In this document: positions 50,377 to 62,999 of the stretch, piece after piece | Numbering within the stretch: position 1 is the first letter of the stretch | Layout of the letters: every line of letters starts with the position of its first letter | Origin: Staphylococcus pseudintermedius | GTDB taxonomy: Bacteria; Bacillota; Bacilli; Staphylococcales; Staphylococcaceae | DNA length: 64,000 bases | Direction of reading: 5' to 3' | Assembly (NCBI RefSeq): GCF_001792775.2 | Contig: NZ_MLGE02000010.1 | Coordinates: 1-64,000, forward strand | The notes under the pieces: generated by a model | Databases searched by the model: none | What the model was told of the DNA's origin: nothing | What the model saw: the letters and a program-made list of their open reading frames with translations, nothing else | Position numbers and translations under genes: made by a program

Positions 50377-50444
50377 AAGAAACGATACAATTTTTACAAT
50401 CAATTGCTTATTGTGAATGTGTTCCATGATATGATTATACTGAG

Positions 50445-50472
50445 AGACTGGGATAATGCCCGGTCTTTTTTA
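50445..50472 (+). terminator. putP terminator
   Basis: AGACTGGG (50445-50452) pairs with CCCGGTCT (50459-50466), then TTTTTATTT. Confidence 0.88.
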
Positions 50473-50684
50473 TTTAGCTTATGCTGTCCAAACTGCGGAC
50501 TTTCAATGTTTTTTACGCTTTTTCTCGAAATATAGAATCGACATGCATTGATGTTGGACGAGTCATCATATAGAGTTATCTGGAAAATAAAAAGTACTTA
50601 CAAATGTGACGACGAATTGATATTACGCTTTTAACTACCATGTTTAAAAAGAATAACTACTTTGATTCTCAAAATGACTGCCTT
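50473..50684. other. Gap between convergent terminators
   Basis: About 210 bp between the putP and camS terminators. There is no gene, repeat copy or structured element that I can support. Confidence 0.5.
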
Positions 50685-50742
50685 AAAAAACGACCACTGT
50701 TACCTTAGAGTCATATGAACTCATGGTATCGTGGTCGTTTTT
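50685..50742 (-). terminator. camS operon terminator
   Basis: AAAAAACGACCAC and GTGGTCGTTTTT form a 12-bp stem, with further pairing TTACC/GGTA inside. It is U-rich on both sides, and serves the pcrB-pcrA-ligA-camS operon on the minus strand. Confidence 0.9.
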
Positions 50743-50764
50743 CTCATTTTATTCACCATTCATA

Positions 50765-51970
50765 TTAGTTTTGATAAATATGTACTTGTGGTGACTTTTC
50801 TTCTTTCGTTTTACGTATAAGCGCACGTGGCTGACTTCCATCTTTAATATGAATCTCATATTGATCCACAGATTTAAAGTCTTTTTCAGCGAGCTGTGTC
50901 ACATATTGCGTAATCCCGATTAACTCCGCTTTACCATAATAATCAATTGGTAAATCAACAGTTAAATTTTGTACTTTTTTGTTTTTAAACTCTGCTTTAC
51001 CAACAGCTTGTGTAAAGTTAGAGAAGTAAGATTGTAATGCACTGTTAAAGTCTTTGAAGTTCGCATTGAGATTTTCATTCAAATCTGATGCCTCACTTGA
51101 CGGTAACAACACAGTCTTTTGATCAATTTGATGCCAGTCTGACAGTTTAGACCCTTTTTTCTCGGCTGTCGCATAACTCACAAAACGACCCGGAATAATG
51201 TCCTCTTGTGCTGACTGAATGTATATCGCAAAGGTGATTGGAATATCTTTCAAATCATCATTTTCTCTTAAACGTACTAACATTTCTTCAGCCATTTGTC
51301 GGCCTTGCTTTTTAATTTCTTTTTCATCGAGTTTTTCATGATATGTTTCGCCATATTTTTCTTTTTGATAGTAATACACACTATTCATTGCTAAACCTAT
51401 TGTCATACCTTCAATATCTTTACCTTTAGTGTCACCATTATCGTAAAAATCTTGTTCTAAAATATTAGATAAATAAGCAGGAGATTTTTTAGCGATTTTT
51501 TCTTCATCTGTTTCGCCATTCACAGATGGATTTAATCCTAAGTTCGCTGTCGCATTTTTATTCTCTTTTTCTTTGTCGCTCATTTTATCAAGTTCTTTTT
51601 TCGTATATTTCGGACGCAGGTAAGCTCTAATCGTGTCTTTATCTAAATATTGACCATCTTGATACAAGTATTCATCAGTTGGATACACTTCTTTACTGAT
51701 ATTGAGTAGGCCATCTTCAAAATCTTCACCGTTATAGCTATTCGCCATATTTTCTTGAATTAATCCACGTGCCTGACTTTCTTTAAATGGCAAAATTGTT
51801 CGATAATCTGTTCCTTGCACATTTTTATCTGTTGCGATTTCTTTTACTTTATTGTGGTCTCGTTGTTGCGCTTCTGTTTTTTCTTTCGAGGACTTTGATT
51901 CATCTTCATCTGGACCACAAGCTGATAATACAAGTGATAAACCTAAAAGAAGTACTATTGACTTTTTCAT
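50765..51970 (-). CDS. camS: CamS family sex pheromone lipoprotein
   Basis: A 401-residue lipoprotein. The signal peptide MKKSIVLLLGLSLVLSAC gives lipobox LSAC with the lipidated cysteine at C18. The rest is a hydrophilic extracellular domain starting with a Lys/Glu-rich linker. In S. aureus the signal peptide of CamS is the source of the cAM373 pheromone peptide that enterococcal plasmids respond to. Here the corresponding signal tail would be the stretch before C18, whose identity to cAM373 I did not confirm. It follows ligA. Confidence 0.93.
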   Translation of the reverse strand: MKKSIVLLLGLSLVLSACGPDEDESKSSKEKTEAQQRDHNKVKEIATDKNVQGTDYRTILPFKESQARGLIQENMANSYNGEDFEDGLLNISKEVYPTDEYLYQDGQYLDKDTIRAYLRPKYTKKELDKMSDKEKENKNATANLGLNPSVNGETDEEKIAKKSPAYLSNILEQDFYDNGDTKGKDIEGMTIGLAMNSVYYYQKEKYGETYHEKLDEKEIKKQGRQMAEEMLVRLRENDDLKDIPITFAIYIQSAQEDIIPGRFVSYATAEKKGSKLSDWHQIDQKTVLLPSSEASDLNENLNANFKDFNSALQSYFSNFTQAVGKAEFKNKKVQNLTVDLPIDYYGKAELIGITQYVTQLAEKDFKSVDQYEIHIKDGSQPRALIRKTKEEKSPQVHIYQN

Positions 51971-51981
51971 CGCCTATCCCC

Positions 51982-53988
<2,007 letters not shown>

Positions 53989-56184
53989 TTAATCCTCCTT
54001 CTTTTCAATAGGCGCAAATTGAGCAAGTAAACGTTTAGGTCCTTCAGATTTGAAAATAATATCTAACTCGATTGAGCCATTTTTATCATTGACGTTCGAA
54101 ACCATGCCTTCTCCCCATGATTTATGCATCACTTTATCGCCGACTTTCCAATTTGACGCTGTTGATGATGAAGCTGAATTTTTCACCGCACGTTGACTAA
54201 AGCCTCGTTTCGCCGGTTGACGTTTTCTCGAACCAATCGTCGTTGCATATTGACGTTCTGGTAAATCAAGCAGTTCTTCTGGAATTTCATTTAAAAAACG
54301 TGAACGCGCATTGCTTTGCGGACGTCCAAATAACGTACGTGATGTCGCATGTGATAAGTAAAGCTCTTCTTCAGCACGCGTAATGGCAACATAACTGATG
54401 CGTCGTTCTTCTTCCATTTCGTGATCACTCTCACTTTGAATTGCACGAATGTGCGGGAAAATGGATTCTTCCATACCGATAATAAATACAATTGGAAACT
54501 CTAGCCCTTTCGCTGAGTGCATCGTCATTAACGTCACACCATCTTCTAAGTTCGCTCCGTCGACATCCGCCACTAATGATAAGTCCGTTAAAAAATTAAT
54601 CAGCGACTGCTCCTCTAAAGGTGTGTTCTTTTCATAATCGACAGGTACAGACATAAATTCATCAATATTTTCTAAACGGCTACGTGATTCTATTGATTGT
54701 TCACGCTCTAACATTTCACGATACCCTGATTTTTCGAGCACTTCATCAACAATTTCTGAAACCTCTAGAAATTCTTGTTCTTGCATTAAGTTCGACATCA
54801 ATTGATAAAATTCTGCCGCCGCTTGTGTTACCTTTTTTGATAACCCGATGAAGTCGACTTCTGCCAATGCATCAAACATTGTCAATTCATGATCTACAGC
54901 ATAGGTTGCTATTTTTTCAACTGAAGACGGTCCTATACCACGCTTTGGCACATTAATAATACGTTGTAAACTGATATCATCGGCACTATTCGCAATTAAA
55001 CGCAAATAACTTAGTAAGTCTTTAATCTCTTTACGATCATAGAACTTTTGACCGCCGACCATGACATAAGGAATGTTGGATTTCAAAAATGTTTCCTCAA
55101 GTACACGTGATTGTGCGTTTGTTCGATAAAGTACCGCCATATCTTTATAACGTTTACCCTTTTTTTGTTGTTTAAAAATTTCTCTCACGACATATTCAGT
55201 TTCATCACGCTCACTCATCGCTTCATAATAATGAATTTTTTCACCTTGCTGATTGGCAGTCCATAGTCCTTTAGGTTTACGTTCAGTATTATGACGAATA
55301 ACCTCGTTAGCCGCTTGTAAAATCGTCTTTGTCGAACGATAGTTTTGCTCTAAAAAGATTGTACGTGCATTCGGATAATCTTTTTCAAACGATAAAATAT
55401 TGTGAATGTTTGCGCCACGCCAACCGTAAATAGACTGGTCTGAATCCCCTACAACACATAGGTTTTTAAACTTTTGCGCTAACATATTCACCAATGTATA
55501 TTGTGCTGTGTTCGTATCTTGATATTCATCTACATGGATATATTGGAATTTGTTTTGATAAAAATCTAACACGTCAGGCACACGTTCAAACAATCGAATT
55601 GTCGTCATAATCAAATCATCGAAATCTAATGCTTGGTTACGAACAAGCTGTTGTTGATAGCCCTTGTATACCGTAGCGACCATACGTGAATAAAAGTCAT
55701 CTGCTTCTGCCTCAGCTTTTGCAGGTGTCAATAAATCGTTTTTAAGTTTACTGATTTCTCCAATAAAAATTCTCGGTTCATACTTTTTCGGGTCGATATT
55801 TTCTCGTTTTAAAACATCCTTAATGACTGACTTTTGGTCGGTCGGATCGATTATCGTAAAGTTGCGTTCAATACCGATACGATCAGCGTCACGTCGCAAA
55901 ATGCGCACACACATAGAGTGAAATGTTGACATCCAAATCACTTCTGCCTCTTCACCTACAAGTGCTTGCACACGTTCTTTCATTTCCTTTGCCGCTTTAT
56001 TCGTAAAAGTAATCGCTAAGATATTGTATGGAGATACATCTTTTTCATCTAATAAATAGGCAATTCGATGCGTGAGTACTCTCGTTTTACCAGAACCTGC
56101 ACCTGCCATAATTAAAAGCGGTCCCTCAGTCGTGCGCACCGCTTCACTCTGTTCTTTATTCATATTTGCAACGAGTGGATTCAT
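53989..56184 (-). CDS. pcrA: ATP-dependent DNA helicase PcrA
   Basis: A 731-residue UvrD/Rep-type SF1A helicase. Walker A is GAGSGKTR, Walker B/motif II is DEYQDTN, motif III is [13 protein letters not shown] and motif VI is [13 protein letters not shown]. The C-terminal tail with [20 protein letters not shown] is the RNA polymerase-binding Tudor-like module. Its ATG overlaps the pcrB stop in a TAATG junction. It is essential in S. aureus and limits rolling-circle and RecA intermediates. Confidence 0.97.
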   Translation of the reverse strand: MNPLVANMNKEQSEAVRTTEGPLLIMAGAGSGKTRVLTHRIAYLLDEKDVSPYNILAITFTNKAAKEMKERVQALVGEEAEVIWMSTFHSMCVRILRRDADRIGIERNFTIIDPTDQKSVIKDVLKRENIDPKKYEPRIFIGEISKLKNDLLTPAKAEAEADDFYSRMVATVYKGYQQQLVRNQALDFDDLIMTTIRLFERVPDVLDFYQNKFQYIHVDEYQDTNTAQYTLVNMLAQKFKNLCVVGDSDQSIYGWRGANIHNILSFEKDYPNARTIFLEQNYRSTKTILQAANEVIRHNTERKPKGLWTANQQGEKIHYYEAMSERDETEYVVREIFKQQKKGKRYKDMAVLYRTNAQSRVLEETFLKSNIPYVMVGGQKFYDRKEIKDLLSYLRLIANSADDISLQRIINVPKRGIGPSSVEKIATYAVDHELTMFDALAEVDFIGLSKKVTQAAAEFYQLMSNLMQEQEFLEVSEIVDEVLEKSGYREMLEREQSIESRSRLENIDEFMSVPVDYEKNTPLEEQSLINFLTDLSLVADVDGANLEDGVTLMTMHSAKGLEFPIVFIIGMEESIFPHIRAIQSESDHEMEEERRISYVAITRAEEELYLSHATSRTLFGRPQSNARSRFLNEIPEELLDLPERQYATTIGSRKRQPAKRGFSQRAVKNSASSSTASNWKVGDKVMHKSWGEGMVSNVNDKNGSIELDIIFKSEGPKRLLAQFAPIEKKED

Positions 56185-56873
56185 TATGTTCTCTCCTTTA
56201 TTTTCGTCGTTTTAAGTGCTGCTTTTAAATCTTCATAAATCACATTACCTACAATAATCGTATCTGCTATTTGTGCCATTTCCATCGCTTTATCTACGCC
56301 ATCAATTCCCCCGCCATAAAACAAATGCGTATGGTTAAGCGATTGTTTCGCTGCACGGACGATTTCAGGATTGCCGTATTGCCCACTGTATTCTAAATAG
56401 AGCACGGGCAAACGATAAAACGATTCAGCCATTTGCGCATAAGCCACGACATCTGATTCATCTAATGTGGCCTGTGCACTTGTCTTTGTCGCGACCTTAC
56501 TTTCAGGATTCAACACGACATAACCTTCAAACACCATTTCATCAAAATCAATCATGTGTCCATAGGCTTTAAGCGCACTATGTAATAATCCGTTATGGTA
56601 TGTCACATCTGTACTATTCAATACTGTCGGCACAAAATAAAAATCAAATCCTGGCATCGTACTCTCAAGATTTGAAATTTCTAAGGCTAACGGTAATGGA
56701 TAACGACGAACGCGACTCATTAAATGAATGACATTATCTTCAGTGACATCATCTGTGCCCCCAATCATAATGGCGTCCGTATTTGACATACAAATCTGTT
56801 CTAAATCGGCGTCTGAAATCTCTTTAGCAGGATCAAGTTTAAAGATATGACGCCATTCCTTGATATCATACAT
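56184..56873 (-). CDS. pcrB: Heptaprenylglyceryl phosphate synthase PcrB
   Basis: A 229-residue TIM-barrel prenyltransferase that joins heptaprenyl diphosphate to glycerol-1-phosphate. Phosphate-binding loops are visible in [10 protein letters not shown] near the N-terminus and LFYGGGIDG near residue 190; [12 protein letters not shown] is a family signature. It heads the pcrB-pcrA-ligA-camS operon. A GGAG site precedes ATG 56873. Upstream lies an unusual tandem array (56962-57069). Confidence 0.94.
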   Translation of the reverse strand: MYDIKEWRHIFKLDPAKEISDADLEQICMSNTDAIMIGGTDDVTEDNVIHLMSRVRRYPLPLALEISNLESTMPGFDFYFVPTVLNSTDVTYHNGLLHSALKAYGHMIDFDEMVFEGYVVLNPESKVATKTSAQATLDESDVVAYAQMAESFYRLPVLYLEYSGQYGNPEIVRAAKQSLNHTHLFYGGGIDGVDKAMEMAQIADTIIVGNVIYEDLKAALKTTKIKERT

Positions 56874-56961
56874 CGTTGGTGACTCCTTTAATTTTCGTAA
56901 CTCATATTATAGCACTTTTGGTGGTTGATATCTAAGTTCATTTGATGATTGTGCTTACTTT

Positions 56962-57069
56962 TTTTGAACATGTCATATGCATGCATTCCTTTTTGAACAT
57001 GTCACTTGCATACGCTCCTTTTGAACACTTCACTTGCATACGCTCCTTTTGAACATGTCACTTGCATAC
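56962..57069. repeat. 28-bp tandem repeat array
   Basis: Four head-to-tail units beginning TTTTGAACATGTCACTTGCA and ending TACGCTCC, at 56962, 56991, 57019 and 57047; the last is truncated at 23 bp. The two middle units differ at two positions and the first is the most diverged. On the minus strand each full unit reads AAAGGAGCGTATG, a consensus ribosome binding site placed correctly before an ATG. It abuts the core repeat module at 57071. Confidence 0.85.
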
Positions 57070-57070
57070 T

Positions 57071-57208
57071 ATTGCCGTCTTGGACTCGCGTTCCCAGGGG
57101 CTGATACTTCAACTAACCAACGCTTTGATTTTACGGTGACAATTGTTGTAAGCGTTGGTGGATTTTCCGGATCAGCTGTTCCCTCGGGAGTCTCGTCCAT
57201 CCGGCAAT
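57071..57208 (+). repeat. Core palindromic repeat module, well preserved copy
   Basis: From ATTGCCGTCTTGGACTCGCG to CGTCCATCCGGCAAT. Paired blocks are ATTGCCG/CGGCAAT, GGCTGAT/ATCAGCT, TTCCCAGGGG/CCCTCGGGAG and CCAACGCTT/AAGCGTTGG, so the whole 138 bp can fold into one branched hairpin. It is immediately next to the tandem array. Confidence 0.8.
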
Positions 57209-57312
57209 CTCGCATGAACAGAAGCAAAGGAGGAGAGCAATGTCATGCATCTCACTCAGTTAACGTTATTTAGATAGCTACTGCGTTTAATATGAACATG
57301 TGGGTATATGGT

Positions 57313-57421
57313 TCAAATGAAAGAAACGGTTCAGACTTTGGTCATGGTTTTCACGTTAATTAACCACTTCGCAAAAATGAATGCTATCATCAACCAAAGT
57401 GCATCTGCTGACTTTTTATCA
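57313..57421. repeat. 109-bp direct repeat, copy 1
   Basis: From TCAAATGAAAGAAACGG to GACTTTTTATCA. It matches 57567-57675 at 106 of 109 positions by eye. On the minus strand both copies keep the open frame DKKSADALWLMIAFIFAKW ending at the same TGA. Confidence 0.88.
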
Positions 57422-57566
57422 TGTTCTTCCAACTGTCAGACAGCCACTTAAAAGATAACCATTCCGTGATTCAGAAGTGCTTTATTTGTATTTTTTGTAG
57501 TGTGATTTGAACGCACTGTTTCATTTGATACTCTCGCACGAAAATTGAGTGGTGCGTGTGCATTGC

Positions 57567-57675
57567 TCAAATGAAAGAAACGGTTCAGACTTTGGTCATG
57601 ATTTTCACATTAATTAACCATTTCGCAAAAATGAATGCTATCATCAACCAAAGTGCATCTGCTGACTTTTTATCA
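57567..57675. repeat. 109-bp direct repeat, copy 2
   Basis: The second copy, 254 bp after the first and 47 bp from the yerC terminator. Differences from copy 1 are three transitions. In the shared minus-strand frame two are synonymous and one changes Thr to Ile. The surrounding gap 57209-57720 contains nothing else I recognise. Confidence 0.88.
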
Positions 57676-57721
57676 ATAAGAGACGTCCTTTTCACTTCAA
57701 CGCGGTATGTTAACTGCCTCG

Positions 57722-57778
57722 AAAATAAAAGACTTCTTTCGCTATTCACTTTATTAAAAGTCAATGTTGAAAGAAGTC
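57722..57778 (-). terminator. yerC terminator
   Basis: GACTTCTTTC (57731-57740) pairs perfectly with GAAAGAAGTC (57769-57778). On the minus strand TTTTATTTTC follows. Confidence 0.88.
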
Positions 57779-57803
57779 TCTTCATTTTACTTATTTCATT
57801 CAG

Positions 57804-58106
57804 TTACAATTTAGTTTCAATATTCATACGGTCTAAAATCATTGTGTAGGCATCATTTCCCCATTGTAAAGAACGTTTAACGCGAGAAATTGTAGCCGTC
57901 GATGCACCTGATTCTTTTTCAATCGTTGCATAAGTGTAACCTTGCTTGATCATCTTCGCAACTTGAAGGCGTTGTGATAAAGATTGTAACTCATTCACTG
58001 TACATAAATCATCAAAAAATTGATAACATTCTTCACGCGTCTCTAAAGTTAAAACTGCATCGAATAACTCATCTAAAGCTTTTCCGCGTAATTTTTCTAT
58101 TTGCAT
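57804..58106 (-). CDS. yerC: YerC/YecD family TrpR-like regulator
   Basis: A 100-residue all-helical protein of the TrpR superfamily. The helix-turn-helix lies in KMIKQGYTYATIEKESGASTATISRVKRSL, preceded by the dimerisation helices. YerC/YecD proteins are found next to pcrB or purB in Firmicutes, but their ligand and targets are unknown. The start is ATG 58106 with an AGGGGTTG site; the upstream ATG at 58127 precedes that site. It is followed by a strong terminator. Confidence 0.87.
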   Translation of the reverse strand: MQIEKLRGKALDELFDAVLTLETREECYQFFDDLCTVNELQSLSQRLQVAKMIKQGYTYATIEKESGASTATISRVKRSLQWGNDAYTMILDRMNIETKL

Positions 58107-58173
58107 GCGAACAACCCCTATATTCATAATCTATGACTATTTTAACGGATTAATAGATTAAAGTGTAGTGAAA

Positions 58174-59469
58174 TTATTCTAAACCGACTCTTTTAAATAT
58201 TGTATCAACTTGGTTCAAGTGATGTCTAGGGTCAAAACAAGCATCCAGTTCTTCTTTTGAAAGCTTATCTGTAATTTTCGTGTCCGCTTCTACAAGTTCT
58301 CTAAATGGCGTTTTCGTTTGCCAAGATTCCATTGCTTTTGGTTGTACTGTATCATAAGCTTCTTCACGGACCATACCTTTATCAATAAGCGCAAGCAACA
58401 CACGTTGTGAATAAATCAAACCAAACGTTTTATTCATATTCTCAGTCATGTTTTCTTCATAAACTGTTAAACGATCAATAATATTTGTGAAACGGTTTAA
58501 TGCATAATCTAATGCAATCGTTACATCCGGCAACATAATACGTTCAGCTGAAGAATGTGAAATATCGCGCTCGTGCCATAATGCGACATTTTCATATGCA
58601 GTCGTTAAGTAACCGCGAATCACACGCGCGATACCTGTAATGTTTTCCGAACCGATTGGATTACGTTTATGCGGCATTGCTGAAGAGCCTTTTTGCCCTT
58701 TAGCAAATGCTTCTTCCACTTCACGCGTTTCTGTTTTTTGAAGATTACGCACTTCGACAGCAAATTTTTCAAGAGAAGTTGCAATTAAGCTTAACGTCGC
58801 AATGTAGTATGCATGACGATCACGTTGTAACGTTTGTGTAGAAATCGGTGCAGTACCAATACCTAAATGTTTACAAACATAGGCTTCAATTTCAGGCGGA
58901 ATGTTTGCAAACGTCCCCACTGCACCACTCATTTTACCGACTTCGATTTCAGTTCTTACATTTTTGAAACGTTCCATGTTACGTTGCATTTCTGCATACC
59001 ATAACGCCATTTTCAAACCGAAAGTCGTTGGCTCAGCATGCACACCATGTGTACGCCCCATCATTAATGTTGTTTTATACTTTTTCGCTTTCGCTGCTAA
59101 AACATCAATGAAACGTTGAATGTCTTGTTCTAAAATGTCATTCGCTTGTTTAATCTGATAGCTTAACGCTGTATCTACAACGTCAGTTGAAGTCAAACCA
59201 TAGTGTACCCATTTACGCTCTTCACCTAAAGTTTCTGAGACTTGACGTGTGAAAGCGACAACGTCATGGCGTGTTTCTAGTTCGATTTCTTTTGCACGGT
59301 CCACATCTACACGTGCATGTTGGCGAATCTTTTTCACATCTTCTTTCGGAATGTAACCTAACTCACTCCATGCTTCACTCGCAAGGATTTCCACTTCTAA
59401 CCAAGCTTCATAACGATTTTGATCCGTCCAAATTTGAGCCATTTCTTCTCTTGAATAACGTTCGATCAT
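58174..59469 (-). CDS. purB: Adenylosuccinate lyase
   Basis: A 431-residue tetrameric lyase acting twice in purine synthesis, on SAICAR and on adenylosuccinate, releasing fumarate. The superfamily signature [11 protein letters not shown] near residue 264 carries the catalytic serine loop; the general acid His region is [16 protein letters not shown]. The 21-residue extension of the open frame is rejected in favour of ATG 59469 with TTGGAG upstream. It stands alone, away from the main pur operon, as in other staphylococci. Confidence 0.96.
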   Translation of the reverse strand: MIERYSREEMAQIWTDQNRYEAWLEVEILASEAWSELGYIPKEDVKKIRQHARVDVDRAKEIELETRHDVVAFTRQVSETLGEERKWVHYGLTSTDVVDTALSYQIKQANDILEQDIQRFIDVLAAKAKKYKTTLMMGRTHGVHAEPTTFGLKMALWYAEMQRNMERFKNVRTEIEVGKMSGAVGTFANIPPEIEAYVCKHLGIGTAPISTQTLQRDRHAYYIATLSLIATSLEKFAVEVRNLQKTETREVEEAFAKGQKGSSAMPHKRNPIGSENITGIARVIRGYLTTAYENVALWHERDISHSSAERIMLPDVTIALDYALNRFTNIIDRLTVYEENMTENMNKTFGLIYSQRVLLALIDKGMVREEAYDTVQPKAMESWQTKTPFRELVEADTKITDKLSKEELDACFDPRHHLNQVDTIFKRVGLE

Positions 59470-59503
59470 GTTTATTAAACTCCAATCTTGTAATGTTAGT
59501 TTC

Positions 59504-59531
59504 ATTGTATCAAAACAATCAATCGTGTACA
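59504..59531 (-). promoter_or_regulatory. Candidate purB promoter
   Basis: TGTACA (59531-59526) and TACAAT (59509-59504) lie 16 bp apart on the minus strand, 35 bp upstream of the purB start. Agreement with the -35 consensus is 4/6. The rest of the gap to 59847 shows no gene, repeat or riboswitch-like structure. Confidence 0.45.
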
Positions 59532-59847
59532 TGTATTATTCAAACAAATTTATCGTTCGTAATCAAGCCTCAAATGCTTATTCGTGTCAATTTATTGTTT
59601 TCATTCATACGCATAGTAAATTCCAATGTAACCCAACCATCAAAATACTGATAATTCAAAGTTTATCGTGCTTTGATTTGCATTTCTACATGTTCGTTTT
59701 CGGTACTTCAAGTTCATGTCTCACTCTTGACAACACACAACAAAGACGAACATTAAAAATTTAAACCATTAAAATATTCGATATTTCTTTTTCGAGTAAC
59801 ACGTTGTCATTGGATTGCTTTAACATATTCAATGTACATCATAGCTA

Positions 59848-59888
59848 TAAAAAAGACAGCACATGTTCAATTGTTATGTGCTGCCTTT
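59848..59888 (-). terminator. Terminator of the DUF2179-NETI gene pair
   Basis: ACAGCACATGTTCAA pairs with TTGTTATGTGCTG (59857-59883). Six or more Ts follow on the minus strand. Confidence 0.88.
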
Positions 59889-59891
59889 CTC

Positions 59892-60080
59892 TTATGATTC
59901 AAATGCATCCGGTATTTTTTTACCTGTAAATTCAATCTCTTGTCTTAACACTTCGATGTCACCGTGCTCATTTTCGATAAACACGGGCTTTTCAAACCGT
60001 TTCACTGGCATATATCCTGCCGCTTTCATTCTTGCTAAACAATCTTGAATCGTTTCATCAGGTTCAACTTTAAATTTCAT
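59892..60080 (-). CDS. NETI motif-containing protein
   Basis: A 62-residue small protein with the family motif as [20 protein letters not shown] near the N-terminus, Asp replacing Asn in NETI, then a beta-rich half [10 protein letters not shown]. The frame overlaps the end of the DUF2179 gene by 11 bp and the pair is conserved in Bacillus and Staphylococcus. Function is unknown. The start is ATG 60080 rather than 60089. Confidence 0.83.
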   Translation of the reverse strand: MKFKVEPDETIQDCLARMKAAGYMPVKRFEKPVFIENEHGDIEVLRQEIEFTGKKIPDAFES

Positions 60081-60639
60081 CTGTATCATACGCCTTTACT
60101 TTTTTACTTCTTACGCCTTTAACCCAGAAACCACCGTGAATATTTCGAGGTTCGTACGCAATAATAAATGCCTTAGGATCCAATTGTTTAATCGTATCCA
60201 TTAGTTTCAATTCATAACGACGCGGTGTTAAAATTTGCATCACTAAACGGTCACCGTCACGGCCATGTGCACCAAAGTGCGTTACACCATACCCTAGTGC
60301 ACGCAGCTGACGAGGCAAATCCAACTCATAGTCTGCTGTCGTAACATTGACGACCGAATAACCGAGTGCGAGTTTTTCTTCTATCTTCATTCCTACAATA
60401 ATCCCCACAGAGAAACCAAGGGCATAGGCAATAATATTTTGAAATTGATCTAAGCTCGACATCACCAAACCTAAACCGATAATATAGACAAACACTTCTA
60501 CAAAACTAACAAGTGCCGCAACATAACGGTAACCTTTTAACGTTAAAATCACACGCATCGTCAGTGCTGTGACATAGGCAACGTTAATGACGAAAATGGC
60601 AATGAGCATTAGCCAAGGATTGTCATTGATTAAACTCAT
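60070..60639 (-). CDS. DUF2179/UPF0316 membrane protein
   Basis: A 189-residue protein with three transmembrane segments in the first 90 residues ([20 protein letters not shown] is the first), a DUF5698 region, then a soluble DUF2179 domain ([20 protein letters not shown]). DUF2179 resembles small-ligand-binding regulatory domains, and related two-domain proteins are linked to cyclic dinucleotides, but no ligand is proven here. ATG 60639 follows AGAGGGTG. It is cotranscribed with the NETI gene. Confidence 0.85.
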   Translation of the reverse strand: MSLINDNPWLMLIAIFVINVAYVTALTMRVILTLKGYRYVAALVSFVEVFVYIIGLGLVMSSLDQFQNIIAYALGFSVGIIVGMKIEEKLALGYSVVNVTTADYELDLPRQLRALGYGVTHFGAHGRDGDRLVMQILTPRRYELKLMDTIKQLDPKAFIIAYEPRNIHGGFWVKGVRSKKVKAYDTDEI

Positions 60640-60700
60640 ACGCACCCTCTTTTCCTTTTAAAAATCTAGCTCATTGTATCAAGTTCTTTTATATTTGTCA

Positions 60701-61531
60701 TTACTTATCTGATTTAGGCCATGAAAAGCGTGTGTATGCCAATTCACGTTTATGTGCATTTCTGACGTAGTGACGCTCGATTACTGCTGCGTCTTCTGGT
60801 GATACGCCTTTTCCTTCAAGATAATTATCAATCGCTTCATAAGCCACGCCTAAAGCTTCTTCGTCCGGAAGTTGGGGTTTGTCATCCTCTAAATCCGCAG
60901 TCGGGACCTTTTCATATAAATGTGCGGGTGCGCCTAAATATTGTAACAGTTGACGACCTTGACGTTTGTTCAAACCGAATAGTGGCGCAATATCTGCCGC
61001 ACCGTCTCCATGTTTTGTGAAAAAGCCCGTGATATTTTCTGCAGAATGATCTGTACCGACAACAATCCCACTCGTATTCGCCGCTATCGCATATTGCACT
61101 TTCATGCGTTCTCGAGCTTTTTCATTCCCTTTATGAAAATCACTTAATGCAATACCCGCTTCTTTTAGCGACTGCACACTTTGATCGACAGCCGGTTTGA
61201 TATTTACAGTCAGGATACGGTCAGGCTGAATGAAGTTCAATGCATCCTCGACTTCATCAGCGTCTTTTTGCACACCATACGGCAACTTCACCGCAATAAA
61301 CTGAACATCTCTACCTGAAGCATTTCTCATATTTTCTACAGCGAGCTGCACAAGTTTTCCGGCTAAAGTAGAATCTTGACCTCCTGAAATCCCGAGCACT
61401 AACGTCTTAACAAACGTATGTGCATGGAGGTATTGTTCGATAAAATGTTGCATCTCCTTAATCGTTTCAGCACTATCGATACTCGGTTTCACTTTCATCT
61501 CTTCTACAATCATCGCCTGCATTTCACTCAT
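60701..61531 (-). CDS. nadE: Ammonia-dependent NAD synthetase
   Basis: A 276-residue enzyme that amidates nicotinate adenine dinucleotide to NAD. The ATP pyrophosphatase P-loop is GISGGQDST, followed by [13 protein letters not shown] and [33 protein letters not shown] substrate regions. There is no glutaminase domain, so it uses free ammonia. It overlaps the pncB end by 8 bp, and the two form a salvage operon: PncB makes nicotinate mononucleotide from nicotinate and NadE completes the route. ATG 61531 begins the conserved MSEMQ. Confidence 0.96.
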   Translation of the reverse strand: MSEMQAMIVEEMKVKPSIDSAETIKEMQHFIEQYLHAHTFVKTLVLGISGGQDSTLAGKLVQLAVENMRNASGRDVQFIAVKLPYGVQKDADEVEDALNFIQPDRILTVNIKPAVDQSVQSLKEAGIALSDFHKGNEKARERMKVQYAIAANTSGIVVGTDHSAENITGFFTKHGDGAADIAPLFGLNKRQGRQLLQYLGAPAHLYEKVPTADLEDDKPQLPDEEALGVAYEAIDNYLEGKGVSPEDAAVIERHYVRNAHKRELAYTRFSWPKSDK

Positions 61532-62999
61532 GGTCATACTTTTCTTCCATCTCCTTTACATTTTCAGCGACTTCAAAAATGCGCTTTTGTTTATTTTCCC
61601 AACATAACGTACTTAAATCGACAGGGTACTCTTCAGGATTCAAGTAACGCTTGTTTTCTTCCCATAAATATTCCAAGTTGCTTTTCAAATATGCTTTCGC
61701 TTCCATTTCTGTCGGACAATCATAAACGAGCTGACCGTCTTTAAAAATGTCATGATGTAAATCAACGGCCTTAAAGTTTTTAATTCGCTTCATTTTGTAT
61801 GTGTGAATCGGATGGAACATTTTTAAAACTTTTTCTTCATTCGGGTCTTCATGATCTAGCGTAATATAGTCCCCTTCTGATTTGTTCGTTTTCGTATTAA
61901 TAATGCGGTACACTTTTTTCTTACCTGGTGTCGTTACCTTTTCAGCATTGTTGGAAAGCTTAATCCGATCGACAAGTTTGCCCTCGTTGTTCTCTACAGC
62001 AACCAGTTTGTACACAGCACCTAAAGCAGGTTGTTGATAAGCGGTAATCAATTTTGTGCCGACACCCCAAGAATCAACAGCAGCGCCTTGTGCTTTCAAA
62101 CTGCTGATCGTCTGTTCATCTAAATCGTTTGACGCGATAATTTTCGCATCTTTGAAACCCGCTTCGTCTAACATTTGACGCGCTTTTTTCGATAAATAAG
62201 CGATATCACCTGAATCTAAGCGAATACCGATAAAATTAATACGGTCACCAAGTTCTTTTGCGACACGAATCGCATTTGGTACGCCTGATTTTAAAGTATG
62301 GAACGTATCAACCAGAAATACACAATTGCGATGTCGTTCTGCATATTTTTTAAAAGCAGTATATTCATCACCATACGTTTGTACAAATGCGTGCGCGTGT
62401 GTACCAGAAACTGGAATATTGAAAAGTTTCCCTGCACGTACGTTACTTGTCGAATCAAAGCCACCAATGATTGCAGCACGCGCGCCCCATAACGCAGCGT
62501 CAAATTCATGTGCACGTCTTGTACCAAATTCCATTAATACATCATCGACAGCTACTTGTTTAATAATACTCGCTTTTGTTGAGATGAGTGTTTGGAAATT
62601 AATAATATTGAGCAATGCTGTTTCAATGAGCTGTGCTTGAATGAGTGGCGCTTCAATACGCATGAGCGGTTCGTTATTGAAACAAAGTTCGCCTTCTTTC
62701 ATTGAACGAATATTGCCAGTAAATTTTAAATCAGCCAAATAGTTTAAAAAGTCATCTTGATAACCAATGGATTTAAGGTATTCAATATCTGTGATTGAGA
62801 AATGAAGATTTTGAATCAATTGAATGACGCGTTGTAAACCATTGAATACGGCATAACCGCTTCCGAAAGGCATGTTTCTGAAGTAGAGGTCGAATACTGC
62901 TTTACGCTCATGGATACCATCAAACCAATACGATTCGGCCATATTAATTTGATACAAATCATTATGTAACATGAAACTGTCATCTTTATATTGATACAT
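61524..62999 (-). CDS. pncB: Nicotinate phosphoribosyltransferase
   Basis: A 491-residue type II phosphoribosyltransferase that converts nicotinate and PRPP to nicotinate mononucleotide. The conserved region [20 protein letters not shown] and the PRPP-binding [16 protein letters not shown] and [10 protein letters not shown] stretches are visible; the phosphoryl-accepting His is expected near residue 210, within [12 protein letters not shown]. An AAAGGAG site precedes ATG 62999. It is the first gene of pncB-nadE. Confidence 0.95.
   Translation of the reverse strand: MYQYKDDSFMLHNDLYQINMAESYWFDGIHERKAVFDLYFRNMPFGSGYAVFNGLQRVIQLIQNLHFSITDIEYLKSIGYQDDFLNYLADLKFTGNIRSMKEGELCFNNEPLMRIEAPLIQAQLIETALLNIINFQTLISTKASIIKQVAVDDVLMEFGTRRAHEFDAALWGARAAIIGGFDSTSNVRAGKLFNIPVSGTHAHAFVQTYGDEYTAFKKYAERHRNCVFLVDTFHTLKSGVPNAIRVAKELGDRINFIGIRLDSGDIAYLSKKARQMLDEAGFKDAKIIASNDLDEQTISSLKAQGAAVDSWGVGTKLITAYQQPALGAVYKLVAVENNEGKLVDRIKLSNNAEKVTTPGKKKVYRIINTKTNKSEGDYITLDHEDPNEEKVLKMFHPIHTYKMKRIKNFKAVDLHHDIFKDGQLVYDCPTEMEAKAYLKSNLEYLWEENKRYLNPEEYPVDLSTLCWENKQKRIFEVAENVKEMEEKYDHE

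Noticed and set aside
56962..57069. Possible CRISPR array
   Set aside because: The 28-bp units are directly adjacent with no spacers, and no cas gene is present.
57313..57675. att sites of an excised element
   Set aside because: The 145 bp between the copies contain no gene, and the copies are longer and less perfect than typical attachment sites.
57556..57849. 97-codon plus-strand open frame and its 66-codon minus-strand counterpart
   Set aside because: Both run through the yerC terminator and the 109-bp duplication. The length is explained by AT-rich repeated sequence. Only the short shared hydrophobic tail is kept as a finding.
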